Shown here: positions 1-6,918 of the stretch, piece after piece
Position numbering within the stretch: position 1 is the first letter of the stretch
Layout of the letters: each line of letters starts with the position of its first letter
Notes under the pieces: model-generated
Told to the model about the DNA's origin: nothing
Database searches by the model: none
Seen by the model: only the letters and a program-made list of their open reading frames with translations
Origin: Candidatus Cloacimonadota bacterium
GTDB lineage: Bacteria > Cloacimonadota > Cloacimonadia > Cloacimonadales > Cloacimonadaceae
Direction of reading: 5' to 3'
DNA: 10,302 nucleotides
Assembly: GCA_012519465.1 (NCBI GenBank)
Contig: JAAYQD010000053.1
Span: forward strand, 1 to 10,302
Translations under genes and position numbers: made by a program

Positions 1-131
1 CATCCCTCAAATATATGTATCTCTCTTCATCCATGGTGCGTCAACTTGCAGATCTGAAGGCACCCTTGACAGACTTTGTGCCCCCACCTGTGATCCGCTT
101 TTACGAGCAAAAGATCTACCCCAAAGCTTGA
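1..131 (+). CDS. coaD: Phosphopantetheine adenylyltransferase, C-terminal end (partial)
   Basis: Only the last 42 codons are in the window; the first full codon is at 3 and the TGA stop at 129-131. The tail reads YLSSSMVRQLADLK followed by TDFVPPPV. This matches the conserved C-terminal part of CoaD, where an (F/Y)(L/I)SSS.(V/I)(R/K) turn is followed by a short helix and an (F/L)VP..V segment. CoaD transfers AMP from ATP to 4'-phosphopantetheine, the penultimate step of coenzyme A synthesis in the cytoplasm. The catalytic nucleotide-binding motifs near the N terminus lie outside the window. The stop is 8 nt upstream of the dnaB ATG, so the two genes are probably co-transcribed. The assignment rests on a short tail but the motif is distinctive. 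Confidence 0.8.
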   Translation, partial: SLKYMYLSSSMVRQLADLKAPLTDFVPPPVIRFYEQKIYPKA

Positions 132-139
132 GCCCCAGT

Positions 140-1513
140 ATGGCAAAGAAAACAGCACCCACAGACCCCCAGAAGATTTCCGAACGCTCTCTGCCTGCAG
201 ATATCAATGCCGAAGCGGCAATTCTGTCTGCCATGCTGATAGATGCCGACGTGGTGAGCAAAGGCATCGAAATGATCAAAGAGGAATACCTCTACAAGCC
301 TGCTCACAAGCTCATCTTTCGCACCATTGCCGAGCTGTTTAATGAAAGCATAGAAATCGATATCCTCACCCTCTTGGATAGGCTGAAACGCAACAAACAC
401 CTGGAAAAGGTGGGCGGAACACCTGCCATCAGCGAATTGGCAGACCTGGTGGTCTCCAGTGCAAACTTTGAATACCACCTCAATATCGTGGTGGAAAGGG
501 CACTTTTGCGTCACCTTATAGTAGCCTGTAACGGAATCATTGAAAACTGTTACAGCTCCACCAAGCCGGTGAAAAGCGTGGTTGACGATGCCGAGCAATC
601 CATCTTTGCCATAGCTGAGCTGCCTTCACACCAAGGCTTTGTAAGGCTGGATTCCATCAGTGGCGATGTGCTGCATACCATAGATTCCATCGCTACCTCA
701 AAGGTCCCCGTAATGGGAGTGTCTTCCGGGTTTTCAGATTTGGACAAGCTTACCGGAGGCTTCCGTCCCGGCCAATTTATCATCATAACAGCCCGCCCCG
801 CCATGGGTAAGACCTCCTTGGCACTCAATATAGCCAGCAACGCCGCAGTGAACCAAGCCAAGAAGGTGGGAGTATTTACCATGGAAATGGCGGCAGACGA
901 AGTTGTGATGAGGATGTTTGCCTCTGCAGCAGAGGTGAATATGGAAAACATGCTGAAGGGCTATGGGATGAACGAAGAGGTGTTGCGCCGCATCATGCAG
1001 GCCTCAGATGTGCTTTCCACCAAGCAGATTTATATTGATGAATCCGGCACCAACAGCCCCCTTGATATCAGGGCAAAGACCCGTCGTCTGGCTGCTGAAG
1101 TGGGTGGCTTGGACCTCATCCTGATAGACTATCTGCAATTGATGACCCTGCCTCGCGACAGAGAAAATCGCCAGCAGGAAATCTCCGAAATCTCCCGCGC
1201 CCTCAAAATCCTTGCCAAAGACATGAAAATCCCCGTCATTGCCCTCTCCCAGCTCAACCGTGGATTGGAGAACCGTGACGACAAACGCCCCCGCCTGGCA
1301 GACCTGCGAGAATCCGGCGCCATCGAGCAAGATGCAGACCTGGTGATGTTTATCTATAGAGACGATTATTATTATCAGGAAAAGAGCGAAAAGCCCGGCG
1401 TTGCCGAGATCATCATTGGCAAAAACAGGCATGGCTCCACCGGCTCCGTAGACCTCAGCTTTGTAAAAGAATACACCCTCTTTCGCAGCTTAGATTCCTT
1501 CCATGAACAATAG
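140..1513 (+). CDS. dnaB: Replicative DNA helicase DnaB
   Basis: Hexameric ATP-driven helicase that unwinds DNA at the replication fork and contacts primase. The 457-residue product has normal DnaB length. Residues 15-110 form the N-terminal helical domain (SLPADINAEAAILSAML). The RecA-like domain follows, with Walker A ARPAMGKTS at about 218-226, Walker B LILIDYLQL at about 326-334, the SQLNR segment at about 370-374, the RPRLADLRESGAIEQDAD block at about 383-400, and KNRHGSTG with the probable arginine finger at about 428-435. No intein interrupts these motifs, although inteins are common in DnaB. The start chosen is ATG 140; an in-frame TTG at 128 would overlap the coaD stop. Neither start has a good Shine-Dalgarno site. 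The 3' end overlaps mlaE by 11 nt. Confidence 0.97.
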   Translation: MAKKTAPTDPQKISERSLPADINAEAAILSAMLIDADVVSKGIEMIKEEYLYKPAHKLIFRTIAELFNESIEIDILTLLDRLKRNKHLEKVGGTPAISELADLVVSSANFEYHLNIVVERALLRHLIVACNGIIENCYSSTKPVKSVVDDAEQSIFAIAELPSHQGFVRLDSISGDVLHTIDSIATSKVPVMGVSSGFSDLDKLTGGFRPGQFIIITARPAMGKTSLALNIASNAAVNQAKKVGVFTMEMAADEVVMRMFASAAEVNMENMLKGYGMNEEVLRRIMQASDVLSTKQIYIDESGTNSPLDIRAKTRRLAAEVGGLDLILIDYLQLMTLPRDRENRQQEISEISRALKILAKDMKIPVIALSQLNRGLENRDDKRPRLADLRESGAIEQDADLVMFIYRDDYYYQEKSEKPGVAEIIIGKNRHGSTGSVDLSFVKEYTLFRSLDSFHEQ

Positions 1514-2252
1514 CTTCCTTTGGGCACTGGGTGATTATGTGGTTTTCACCACTCAGGCTTTGAAGGCGCTCAAATCTGTCTTCATCCGCAGACAGGAAAT
1601 ATTTATCCAACTCAGGCGAATCGGTTTTGATTCGCTTTTTTTGATTGCACTCACCGCCGCCTTCACCGGCTTGGTTACGGCATTGCAGGCGGTTTACCAA
1701 TCCAAGGGCTATATCCCCATCCACCTCCTCAGCGTATTGATCTCCAAATCCACCATGGTGGAGCTGGCGCCCGTGTTGACGGCATTGGTAATGACGGGAA
1801 AGGTGGGCGCATCCATCGCCGCAGAGATCGGAACGATGAAGGTGAGTGAACAGCTGGATGCCCTGCGCAGCATGAATATACAGCCCGCAGAATTCTTGTA
1901 TATGCCCAGAATCCTATCCGGAATCATCACCTTCCCGCTCTTGACCGTGTTTGCCAATATCGTGGGCATCATCTGCGCCTGGTACTTTTCCTGGCTGCGT
2001 TACGGCATACACTGGCATACTTTCTTTAACAATATGAAGAGCTATTTCCAACCCTTCGATCTCTGGGGCGGGCTCATCAAATCGGCTGTTTTCGGTTTTA
2101 TCATCACCACTCTCAGCTGCTACTTTGGAGACCGCAGCGAAGGCGGCGCCGAAGGAGTGGGCACAGCCACCACCAAAACCGTGGTTTACAGCGCCGTCAC
2201 CATCCTCATCATGGATTTCTTTGTGGCATGGATCCTCTTTGGAGCAATGTGA
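1503..2252 (+). CDS. mlaE: MlaE-family ABC transporter permease (phospholipid transport)
   Basis: Inner-membrane permease of the MlaE/YrbE family, which with an MlaF-type ATPase and an MlaD-type MCE protein moves phospholipids between the membranes of diderm bacteria. At 249 residues the length is typical. Family hallmarks are visible: an amphipathic N-terminal segment up to about residue 42, first membrane segment about 45-65 (LTAAFTGLVTALQ), the core signature ELAPVLTALVMTGKVGASIA at about 87-106, the coupling region AAEIGTMKVSEQLDALRSM at about 106-124, then YMPRILSG. The conserved end is FGDRSEGGAEGVG followed by a last membrane helix. It starts inside dnaB (11-nt overlap) without a clear Shine-Dalgarno site, so coupling to dnaB translation is likely. 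Oddly, the next gene is not an MlaF ATPase or MCE protein but a solute-binding lipoprotein. Confidence 0.93.
   Translation: MNNSFLWALGDYVVFTTQALKALKSVFIRRQEIFIQLRRIGFDSLFLIALTAAFTGLVTALQAVYQSKGYIPIHLLSVLISKSTMVELAPVLTALVMTGKVGASIAAEIGTMKVSEQLDALRSMNIQPAEFLYMPRILSGIITFPLLTVFANIVGIICAWYFSWLRYGIHWHTFFNNMKSYFQPFDLWGGLIKSAVFGFIITTLSCYFGDRSEGGAEGVGTATTKTVVYSAVTILIMDFFVAWILFGAM
2241..2252 (+). promoter_or_regulatory. Ribosome binding site and GTGA start/stop overlap
   Basis: GGAG at 2241-2244 lies 4 nt before an in-frame GTG at 2249-2251, which overlaps the mlaE TGA stop (2250-2252). This supports a coupled start at GTG 2249 rather than the upstream ATG 2228. Starting at the GTG also places a basic residue and a hydrophobic stretch directly at the N terminus, as expected for a lipoprotein signal. 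Confidence 0.65.
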
Positions 2253-3328
2253 TAAGATACCTGCGCTTTCTGCTGATCATCACCCTCCTCATCATGGTGG
2301 GAGCTTGTGGCAAAAAACAGAGCCCAAAGCCGGCTGGGCAAACTGATACCCCGCAGCTGCCTGCCAGTGAATTAAATGTTTGGGCACCCAAACACATCCG
2401 TCTGCGTGGCTTTGAAGATGCCGTATTCAAAGAGTTTAAGGACAAATATAACTGCACCGTAAAGCTGCGTATCTTTGAGGATATTCCCTCCCTCTTGGAT
2501 ACTTTGCAAATAGAGGGCAACTCCTCCCATGTGGATGTAGTGATGGGCTTGGATAATGCCTTCACATGGCTGGATTCATCCCGCTCGCTTTTTGTCCCCA
2601 TCGCTGGCTTTTCCCGCTTCAATCTCAGCCGGGATTTGATACCTGATGCCCAGAAGCGTCTTGTCCCATACGGCTATGCCAATCTGTGCCTTGTGTATAA
2701 TACAAAGGTGTTTGCCAATGCCCCGGAATCATTTGGGGAGCTTCAGGATGCCCGCTATTTTCGTCAATTGGGCATCTGCTCTGCCCAGCATAATGGCGAG
2801 GGCAGAGGCACCCTGTTTTGGACTCGTGCTCTATTTGGGGATTCTGGATACGAAATGCTGTGGAAGAGCATCCGCAAGAATATCCGTGACGTATACCACA
2901 GCTATGATGAGGCGATAAGCGCCTTGCAAGCTGGCAAAGTTGGTATGATTATCGGGTATAACAGCACCGCATACTGGCTGCAGGAGACACAGCAGGCACA
3001 GACCAGTTTCAACCACAAAATACTCAAAGAAGGCTCTTGGCAATACAGTGAATCAGCAGCCATCCCCATCGCGGCTGCCCATCCATTGATGGCAGAGAAC
3101 TTTATCAATTATCTCTTGGATACGCAGGCGCAAACCATGGTGATCTATAAACTGGGACTCTTCCCTGCCAATTCCAAAACTCCTTTGCCCTTCGATTTTG
3201 CCCGCATTCCCATCAGCTCTTTTGTGGTAAACACCCGTTTATCAGAAAGTTTGGTAGAGGAGAATCTGCCAGATTGGCTTCAGTTTTGGGAAGATATCAC
3301 AAACCCCAGCGTTATCTTTTACGACTAA
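2249..3328 (+). CDS. ThiB-like extracellular solute-binding lipoprotein
   Basis: A substrate-capturing component of an ABC importer, most like the thiamine-binding protein ThiB/TbpA. The signal sequence IRYLRFLLIITLLIMVGAC ends in a lipobox with Cys20, so the mature protein should be a lipid-anchored periplasmic lipoprotein. Segments recalled from E. coli ThiB align well: FEDIPSLLDTLQIEG and DVVMGLDN near residues 78-103, YGYANLCLVYN near 141-151, a GEGRGTLFW segment near 184-192, GYNSTAYW near 236-243 and PDWLQFWED near the C terminus. At about 359 residues it is somewhat longer than ThiB. The N-terminal ligand loop of ThiB (TYDSF, from memory) is replaced by WAPKHI, so the substrate may not be thiamine. 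No ThiP/ThiQ partner or TPP riboswitch is in the window. It overlaps mlaE by 4 nt if GTG 2249 is the start; ATG 2228 is an alternative. Confidence 0.8.
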   Translation: MIRYLRFLLIITLLIMVGACGKKQSPKPAGQTDTPQLPASELNVWAPKHIRLRGFEDAVFKEFKDKYNCTVKLRIFEDIPSLLDTLQIEGNSSHVDVVMGLDNAFTWLDSSRSLFVPIAGFSRFNLSRDLIPDAQKRLVPYGYANLCLVYNTKVFANAPESFGELQDARYFRQLGICSAQHNGEGRGTLFWTRALFGDSGYEMLWKSIRKNIRDVYHSYDEAISALQAGKVGMIIGYNSTAYWLQETQQAQTSFNHKILKEGSWQYSESAAIPIAAAHPLMAENFINYLLDTQAQTMVIYKLGLFPANSKTPLPFDFARIPISSFVVNTRLSESLVEENLPDWLQFWEDITNPSVIFYD

Positions 3329-3340
3329 TCCTTGCCCCAC

Positions 3341-3374
3341 AAAAATGTGAGCAGCCCGCTTCAGGCCGCTCACA
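3341..3374 (-). terminator. Intrinsic terminator of the minus-strand propeller gene
   Basis: An inverted repeat TGTGAGC (3346-3352) / GCTCACA (3368-3374) gives a 7-bp stem. It continues past a 1x1 mismatch into GCC/GGC, closing a 7-nt loop. Read on the minus strand, the hairpin is followed at once by five U residues (AAAAA at 3341-3345 on the plus strand). It is 23 nt past the stop of the minus-strand gene. On the plus strand there is no U-tract, so it would end the plus-strand operon only weakly, if at all. Confidence 0.75.
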
Positions 3375-3396
3375 CTATACCATCTAATAGATCTTC

Positions 3397-4416
3397 TTAT
3401 CTAATGCGGTAAAATCTCATCCCCTGATCACGGGATGCCACCACTGCCATATCTTTCCAGAAAGCGGCATAGTTAGTATAGCCGGCAGAGGTGAGGTTTT
3501 CTTTGAGAACAGGGGTATCGGGATTGGTGATATCAAACAGATACACTCCGCCACCGCCGGAGCTCACAATCGCCAGATTATCCTTCACATCCACGCTGGT
3601 GGCATGACCGGTGGTCTTGTCATACCCACCTTTTAGCACAGGAGCTGCAGGGTTGGAGATATCCACCACCCTAAAGCCGTTTTGACGGCAAGCCACATAG
3701 GCATAATTGCCCTTCACCTTCACCGCCAAGGCTTCACCGGGAACGTAGATTTGACCCACAAGCTGACGGGTCTCAAGATCATAGATCACCAAACCGCGCT
3801 GGGAGACGGCTATCACCGCATGCTGGTCTGTGATATCAAAGCCGGAGACGGTGCCGGGGATATATTCAATGATCCAGGTTCTGCCTATATAAAAATTACC
3901 GTCGTATCTGCTGTAGGTGAGTGAACGGGAGACGCCAAAATAGCCTTCGATGATATCATTGCCGGCGGGGTCATTGATGGCGCGGAACATGATCTGTTTC
4001 AGGTTGTCAGTATCCCCAGTGATGGAATCGTGCAGCTTTAAAGAGTCTTGATTGCTGGTATTCACAATGCGAATCTTATCCGCAGCGTCAAATTCTCCCA
4101 AAAAGAGCAGATTGTGTTCTGGCACCATGGAGGCGCGACGGATGAGACGCAGCTGGGAATCCGAGCCACCGGGATGCAGCTCATCCCACCAACGGCTTTG
4201 CCAGGTTTGGGTGTCTATCACGTTCAATCCACACTGTTCTGTGGCCACATACACATACCTGTCATCTGCGCTAAACTCTTTGGGAGGACCTATCATCGGC
4301 ACCTCTTTGACGAGTTCCAACACCTTGCTGTGTTCAGGGGCTGTGCTACGTTTGGCGCAAGCTCCAATGAGGAGCAGCACTATCAACGAGACAAATAACA
4401 TTGTTTTCTTGGTCAT
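3397..4416 (-). CDS. LVIVD-repeat beta-propeller lipoprotein
   Basis: Predicted lipoprotein of 339 residues with signal MTKKTMLFVSLIVLLLIGAC and lipid-modified Cys20. The mature part is built from repeated short blades, most clearly AVKVKGNYAYVACRQNGFRV followed by VDISNPAAPV (about 231-260), and then SVDVKDNLAIVSSGGGGVYL followed by FDITNPDTPV (about 274-303). The alternation of '(V/I)xVxxxxAYVA', a Gly-rich turn and 'VDISNPxxPV' is the LVIVD repeat, a beta-propeller type found in bacterial cell-surface proteins of mostly unknown role. Earlier blades (about 45-220) are more divergent. The start is well supported by GAGG 6 nt before the ATG on the minus strand (4426-4423). It is convergent with the upstream operon, divergent from htpG, and has its own terminator. 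No enzymatic motif is visible and I do not assign a function. Confidence 0.85.
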   Translation of the reverse strand: MTKKTMLFVSLIVLLLIGACAKRSTAPEHSKVLELVKEVPMIGPPKEFSADDRYVYVATEQCGLNVIDTQTWQSRWWDELHPGGSDSQLRLIRRASMVPEHNLLFLGEFDAADKIRIVNTSNQDSLKLHDSITGDTDNLKQIMFRAINDPAGNDIIEGYFGVSRSLTYSRYDGNFYIGRTWIIEYIPGTVSGFDITDQHAVIAVSQRGLVIYDLETRQLVGQIYVPGEALAVKVKGNYAYVACRQNGFRVVDISNPAAPVLKGGYDKTTGHATSVDVKDNLAIVSSGGGGVYLFDITNPDTPVLKENLTSAGYTNYAAFWKDMAVVASRDQGMRFYRIR

Positions 4417-4532
4417 TTCTTACCTCAGTGGCCGGGCTGTATTGTTTTCTGTTTGCGAGAGCTTCACGTCTCTTTCGGCCTTGTAACATTTCCATGATGC
4501 AATATCCATTCCTATAAAGCTTCATTTATCAC

Positions 4533-4538
4533 ATTATA
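4533..4538 (-). promoter_or_regulatory. Possible -10 box for the propeller lipoprotein gene
   Basis: On the minus strand the sequence is TATAAT, a perfect -10 hexamer, in an AT-rich stretch. It would give a leader of roughly 110 nt. A TTGAAC lies upstream (4557-4552) but only 13 nt away, which is too short for a standard -35 spacing, so the promoter assignment is weak. Confidence 0.35.
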
Positions 4539-4632
4539 TTCTGTCCACAAAGTTCAATCATGGCTTTATCTTCTATTTTTCAGACAGTTATGCCATTTGT
4601 TGCCCTTTAGCTTCCTTTGTGCCTCCTTTGCC

Positions 4633-4676
4633 CAGACAAGGGAGAGACAAGGGTGAGACAAGGGTGAGACAAGGGT
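4633..4676 (+). repeat. 11-bp tandem repeat, four copies
   Basis: Unit GAGACAAGGGT occurs perfectly three times in a row (4644-4654, 4655-4665, 4666-4676). It is preceded by one copy with two changes, CAGACAAGGGA (4633-4643). The first copy is also the right arm of a potential hairpin, CTCCTTTG (4623-4630) with CAAGGGAG (4637-4644). The array lies about 70 bp upstream of the htpG -35 box. Confidence 0.95.
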
Positions 4677-4744
4677 GGCTAATGGGGAAGGAATAGGGGA
4701 GCAACAACATAAGCACTCCAACCCTCCGTCTTCTAAGTTTGCGC

Positions 4745-4772
4745 TTGACAAAAGCCGGAACCCGGATATCTT
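4745..4772 (+). promoter_or_regulatory. htpG promoter, sigma70-type
   Basis: A perfect -35 box TTGACA (4745-4750) is separated by 16 nt from TATCTT (4767-4772), which matches four of six -10 positions. The inferred start of transcription near 4779 gives a short leader of about 35 nt before the htpG ATG. The -10 box overlaps a small inverted repeat CTTGT-N9-ACAAG (4770-4788). No CIRCE operator is present. Confidence 0.65.
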
Positions 4773-4800
4773 GTCTTTTAGAAACAAGTTTAAACCAGAT

Positions 4801-4815
4801 AAGGAGATAATAATG
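4801..4815 (+). promoter_or_regulatory. Ribosome binding site fixing the htpG start
   Basis: AAGGAG at 4801-4806 is 6 nt before ATG 4813. The reading frame stays open upstream to a GTG at 4675. That extension starts in the tandem repeat, would run through the promoter, and has no homology to Hsp90, so ATG 4813 is the start. Confidence 0.9.
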
Positions 4816-6804
4816 GCAGATAAGAAAGTGGAGAAGGGTGCACTGAGCATCCACACAGAAAACATCTTTCCCATTATCAAAAAGTGGCTGTATTCACAGC
4901 ATGATATCTTTTTGAGGGAATTGGTTTCCAACGCCATGGACGCCATCAACAAGCGTAAATATGCTGATCCTGATTTTAAGGCAGAAGAGATGAAGGTGGA
5001 AATCAAACTGGATGAAAAGAAGAAGACCCTGCAGATAATTGATACCGGCATAGGGATGACCGCAGAGGAAATCCGCAAATATATCAATCAGATTGCCTTT
5101 TCTGGCGCTGAGGACTTTATAAATAAATTTAAGGATGTGCAAGCCAATATCATTGGTCATTTTGGCTTGGGCTTCTATTCTTCTTTTATGGTGGCGGATA
5201 AGGTGACCATCGATTCGCTCTCTTGGGAAGAAGGCAGCAAGCCAGCTTTATGGGAGTGTGATGGCAGCACAGAATACACCATGAAGGACGGCAAGCGCAA
5301 GGAAGTGGGCACCACCATCACCGTCCACTTCAATAAAGAATCTGAAGAATATGCACACGAAGGCAAGATCAGGGAAATCTTGGAGCGTTATTGTAACTTC
5401 CTGCCCTGGCCGATCATGTTCAAAGACGAGCAGGTAAACGTTCAGGAAGCGCTGTGGAACCGCAAACCCAAGGATGTGACAGAGGAGGAATACAAGCAAT
5501 TTTACAAGGATGTATTCCATGATTACAAAGACCCAGTTTTCTGGATTCACCTCAATGTGGATTTCCCCTTCAATCTGAAAGGCATCCTCTACTTTCCTCA
5601 ATTGCGCAATGAGCCGGAATACTATAAGGGACAGGTGAAACTGTTTTGTAACAACGTCTTTGTGGCAGACAACCTGGAAGACTTGATCCCAGACTTTCTG
5701 CTGCTACTCAAAGGCGGTATTGATATTCCAGATATCCCGCTCAACGTATCCCGCAGCTTTTTGCAAAACGACAGCCAGGTGCAAAAAATCAATAGGTATA
5801 TCATCAAAAAGGTGGCAGACCACTTTACGGAGACCTTCAAAGAAGATCGCAAAAAATATGAGGAATACTGGGAAGACATCCAGGCCTTCATCAAATATGG
5901 CTTGCTGAAAGAAGAAGATTTTTATAATGCGATGAAGGATATGGTAATCTTCAAAACGGCGTCTGGAGACTATGTGACAGTGGAGGAATACAAGACCCGT
6001 AACCAGGTGACCGAAGGCAAGACACGGATTTGGTATGCCGCCAGTGAAGATACACAGGTGAGCTATTTGAACCTGATGAAAGAGCAGGGCCTCGAAGTGA
6101 TCTATCAGGCCACACCCCTGGATACTCATGTATTTCAAAAGCTGGAACTCTCCCTGGACAATGTGGAATTTATCCGCGTGGATAGCGAGGTGAATGAGCT
6201 GTTGGAAAACCAGACGGAAGCCGCTGATGAAGACGTAATACACCACCTGCAATCCATCTTTTACCGCAGTTTGGGTCAAAAAGTGGAAGCCTCTTTTGGC
6301 GAAGAAAGCATCAAGGAATACTTTAAGAAATATCCGGAAGCAGCCGAGATTTTGGCTCCCCACCTCAATCATCAGGGAGAGCAAACCTTGCTGGAACCCT
6401 TTGAATTGCCGGCAGATGCCGTTAAGAAATTGGGCAAAGCAGCTTGGGATGAGCTGATGAAACACGCTTATAAAGAATTGAGCGTGGAAGTGAAATCCTT
6501 GAAGAGTGCCGATATTCCTTCCATGATAGTATTTAGCGAGCAGATGCGCCGTTGGCATGATATGGGCAGATTGGGTGGTGAAGGCATGTCTGAAATGCTG
6601 AAATATCACACCCTGGTAATCAACAAAGAGAACCCCATCATCACAAAAATCTTGGAGCTGGACGAGGCGGGCAAAGCTGAGGAAGTGACAGCCCTTTGCT
6701 CTTATATCCACAAGCTATCCCTCTTGGAGCAAAAGCCATTTACGGGCAAAGAACTAAAAGAATTTATCACAGATGCCAATAAGGTGTTGGCACTGATCCA
6801 ATAA
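4813..6804 (+). CDS. htpG: Molecular chaperone HtpG (bacterial Hsp90)
   Basis: Cytoplasmic ATP-dependent chaperone that works as a dimer on partly folded client proteins. The 663-residue product has the usual three-domain layout. The N-terminal GHKL ATPase domain has the N-box RELVSNAMDAI (residues 35-45, catalytic Glu36 and Mg-binding Asn40 by analogy to E. coli E34/N38), DTGIGM (77-82) and the lid glycines GHFGLGFYSSF (115-125). The middle domain carries NVSRSFLQ with Arg314, matching the ATP-contacting Arg of the E. coli NVSRE motif. A C-terminal dimerization domain follows from about 510. The N-terminal TENIFPIIKKWLYSQHDIFLRELVSNA resembles Bacteroidetes-group HtpG. It is a single-gene unit with its own promoter, a strong ribosome binding site and a strong terminator. 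No internal disruption is seen. Confidence 0.97.
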   Translation: MADKKVEKGALSIHTENIFPIIKKWLYSQHDIFLRELVSNAMDAINKRKYADPDFKAEEMKVEIKLDEKKKTLQIIDTGIGMTAEEIRKYINQIAFSGAEDFINKFKDVQANIIGHFGLGFYSSFMVADKVTIDSLSWEEGSKPALWECDGSTEYTMKDGKRKEVGTTITVHFNKESEEYAHEGKIREILERYCNFLPWPIMFKDEQVNVQEALWNRKPKDVTEEEYKQFYKDVFHDYKDPVFWIHLNVDFPFNLKGILYFPQLRNEPEYYKGQVKLFCNNVFVADNLEDLIPDFLLLLKGGIDIPDIPLNVSRSFLQNDSQVQKINRYIIKKVADHFTETFKEDRKKYEEYWEDIQAFIKYGLLKEEDFYNAMKDMVIFKTASGDYVTVEEYKTRNQVTEGKTRIWYAASEDTQVSYLNLMKEQGLEVIYQATPLDTHVFQKLELSLDNVEFIRVDSEVNELLENQTEAADEDVIHHLQSIFYRSLGQKVEASFGEESIKEYFKKYPEAAEILAPHLNHQGEQTLLEPFELPADAVKKLGKAAWDELMKHAYKELSVEVKSLKSADIPSMIVFSEQMRRWHDMGRLGGEGMSEMLKYHTLVINKENPIITKILELDEAGKAEEVTALCSYIHKLSLLEQKPFTGKELKEFITDANKVLALIQ

Positions 6805-6823
6805 TTCCCTCATAAACCATCTC

Positions 6824-6861
6824 AAATGCCGTATTCACGCTGTGGGTACGGCATTTTTGTT
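6824..6861 (+). terminator. Intrinsic terminator after htpG
   Basis: A perfect 10-bp stem AAATGCCGTA (6824-6833) / TACGGCATTT (6847-6856) can extend through two G-U pairs and CAC/GTG to a GCT triloop. It is followed by a T-rich tract (T5 at 6854-6858, then GTTATT). It is 19 nt past the htpG stop and separates htpG from the B12 unit. Confidence 0.92.
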
Positions 6862-6880
6862 ATTATGGGCAAAATAAGGA

Positions 6881-6908
6881 TTGACCGATTTGCCAGAGCC
6901 TATATAAT
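6881..6908 (+). promoter_or_regulatory. Promoter of the cobalamin uptake operon
   Basis: TTGACC (6881-6886, five of six matches) and a perfect TATAAT (6903-6908) are separated by 16 nt. The predicted transcription start near 6915 lies just before the first helix of the cobalamin riboswitch (6919), so promoter and aptamer positions support each other. Confidence 0.85.
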
Positions 6909-6918
6909 GTCTCATAGT

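Larger units (their letters stand above)
4417..4812. other. Divergent intergenic region
   Basis: This 396-nt gap separates the divergent propeller-lipoprotein and htpG genes. It holds the minus-strand ribosome binding site (4423-4426), a possible minus-strand -10 box, a run of CCTTTG-like elements (about 4602-4630), an 11-bp tandem repeat (4633-4676), and the htpG promoter and leader. I see no credible protein-coding gene in it; the open frames lack ribosome binding sites and have low-complexity products from the repeat. Confidence 0.7.

Noticed and set aside
140..1513. Intein in DnaB
   Set aside because: Walker A, Walker B and the C-terminal motifs are continuous and the total length is normal.
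3346..3374. Strong plus-strand terminator for the dnaB operon
   Set aside because: The hairpin is real but on the plus strand it is followed by CTATACC rather than a U-tract; it fits the minus-strand gene better.
4633..4676. CRISPR array
   Set aside because: The repeats are 11 bp, contiguous and without spacers, so this is a simple tandem repeat.
4709..4720. CIRCE-like half site AAGCACTC upstream of htpG
   Set aside because: Only one half is present; no GAGTGC-type second arm lies 9 nt away.
4675..4812. A 46-residue N-terminal extension of HtpG from GTG 4675
   Set aside because: It begins at the tandem repeat, spans the predicted promoter, and is not Hsp90-like; AAGGAG before ATG 4813 decides the start.
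4588..4854. Small minus-strand genes in the htpG upstream region
   Set aside because: Their products come from translating the tandem repeat (SHPCLTLVSPLSLPCL-type low complexity), and they run antisense into the htpG start.
5704..6711. A 335-codon open frame on the minus strand inside htpG
   Set aside because: It is fully antisense to a clear Hsp90 gene, has no ribosome binding site, and its His/Phe-rich product is typical of a reverse-strand shadow.
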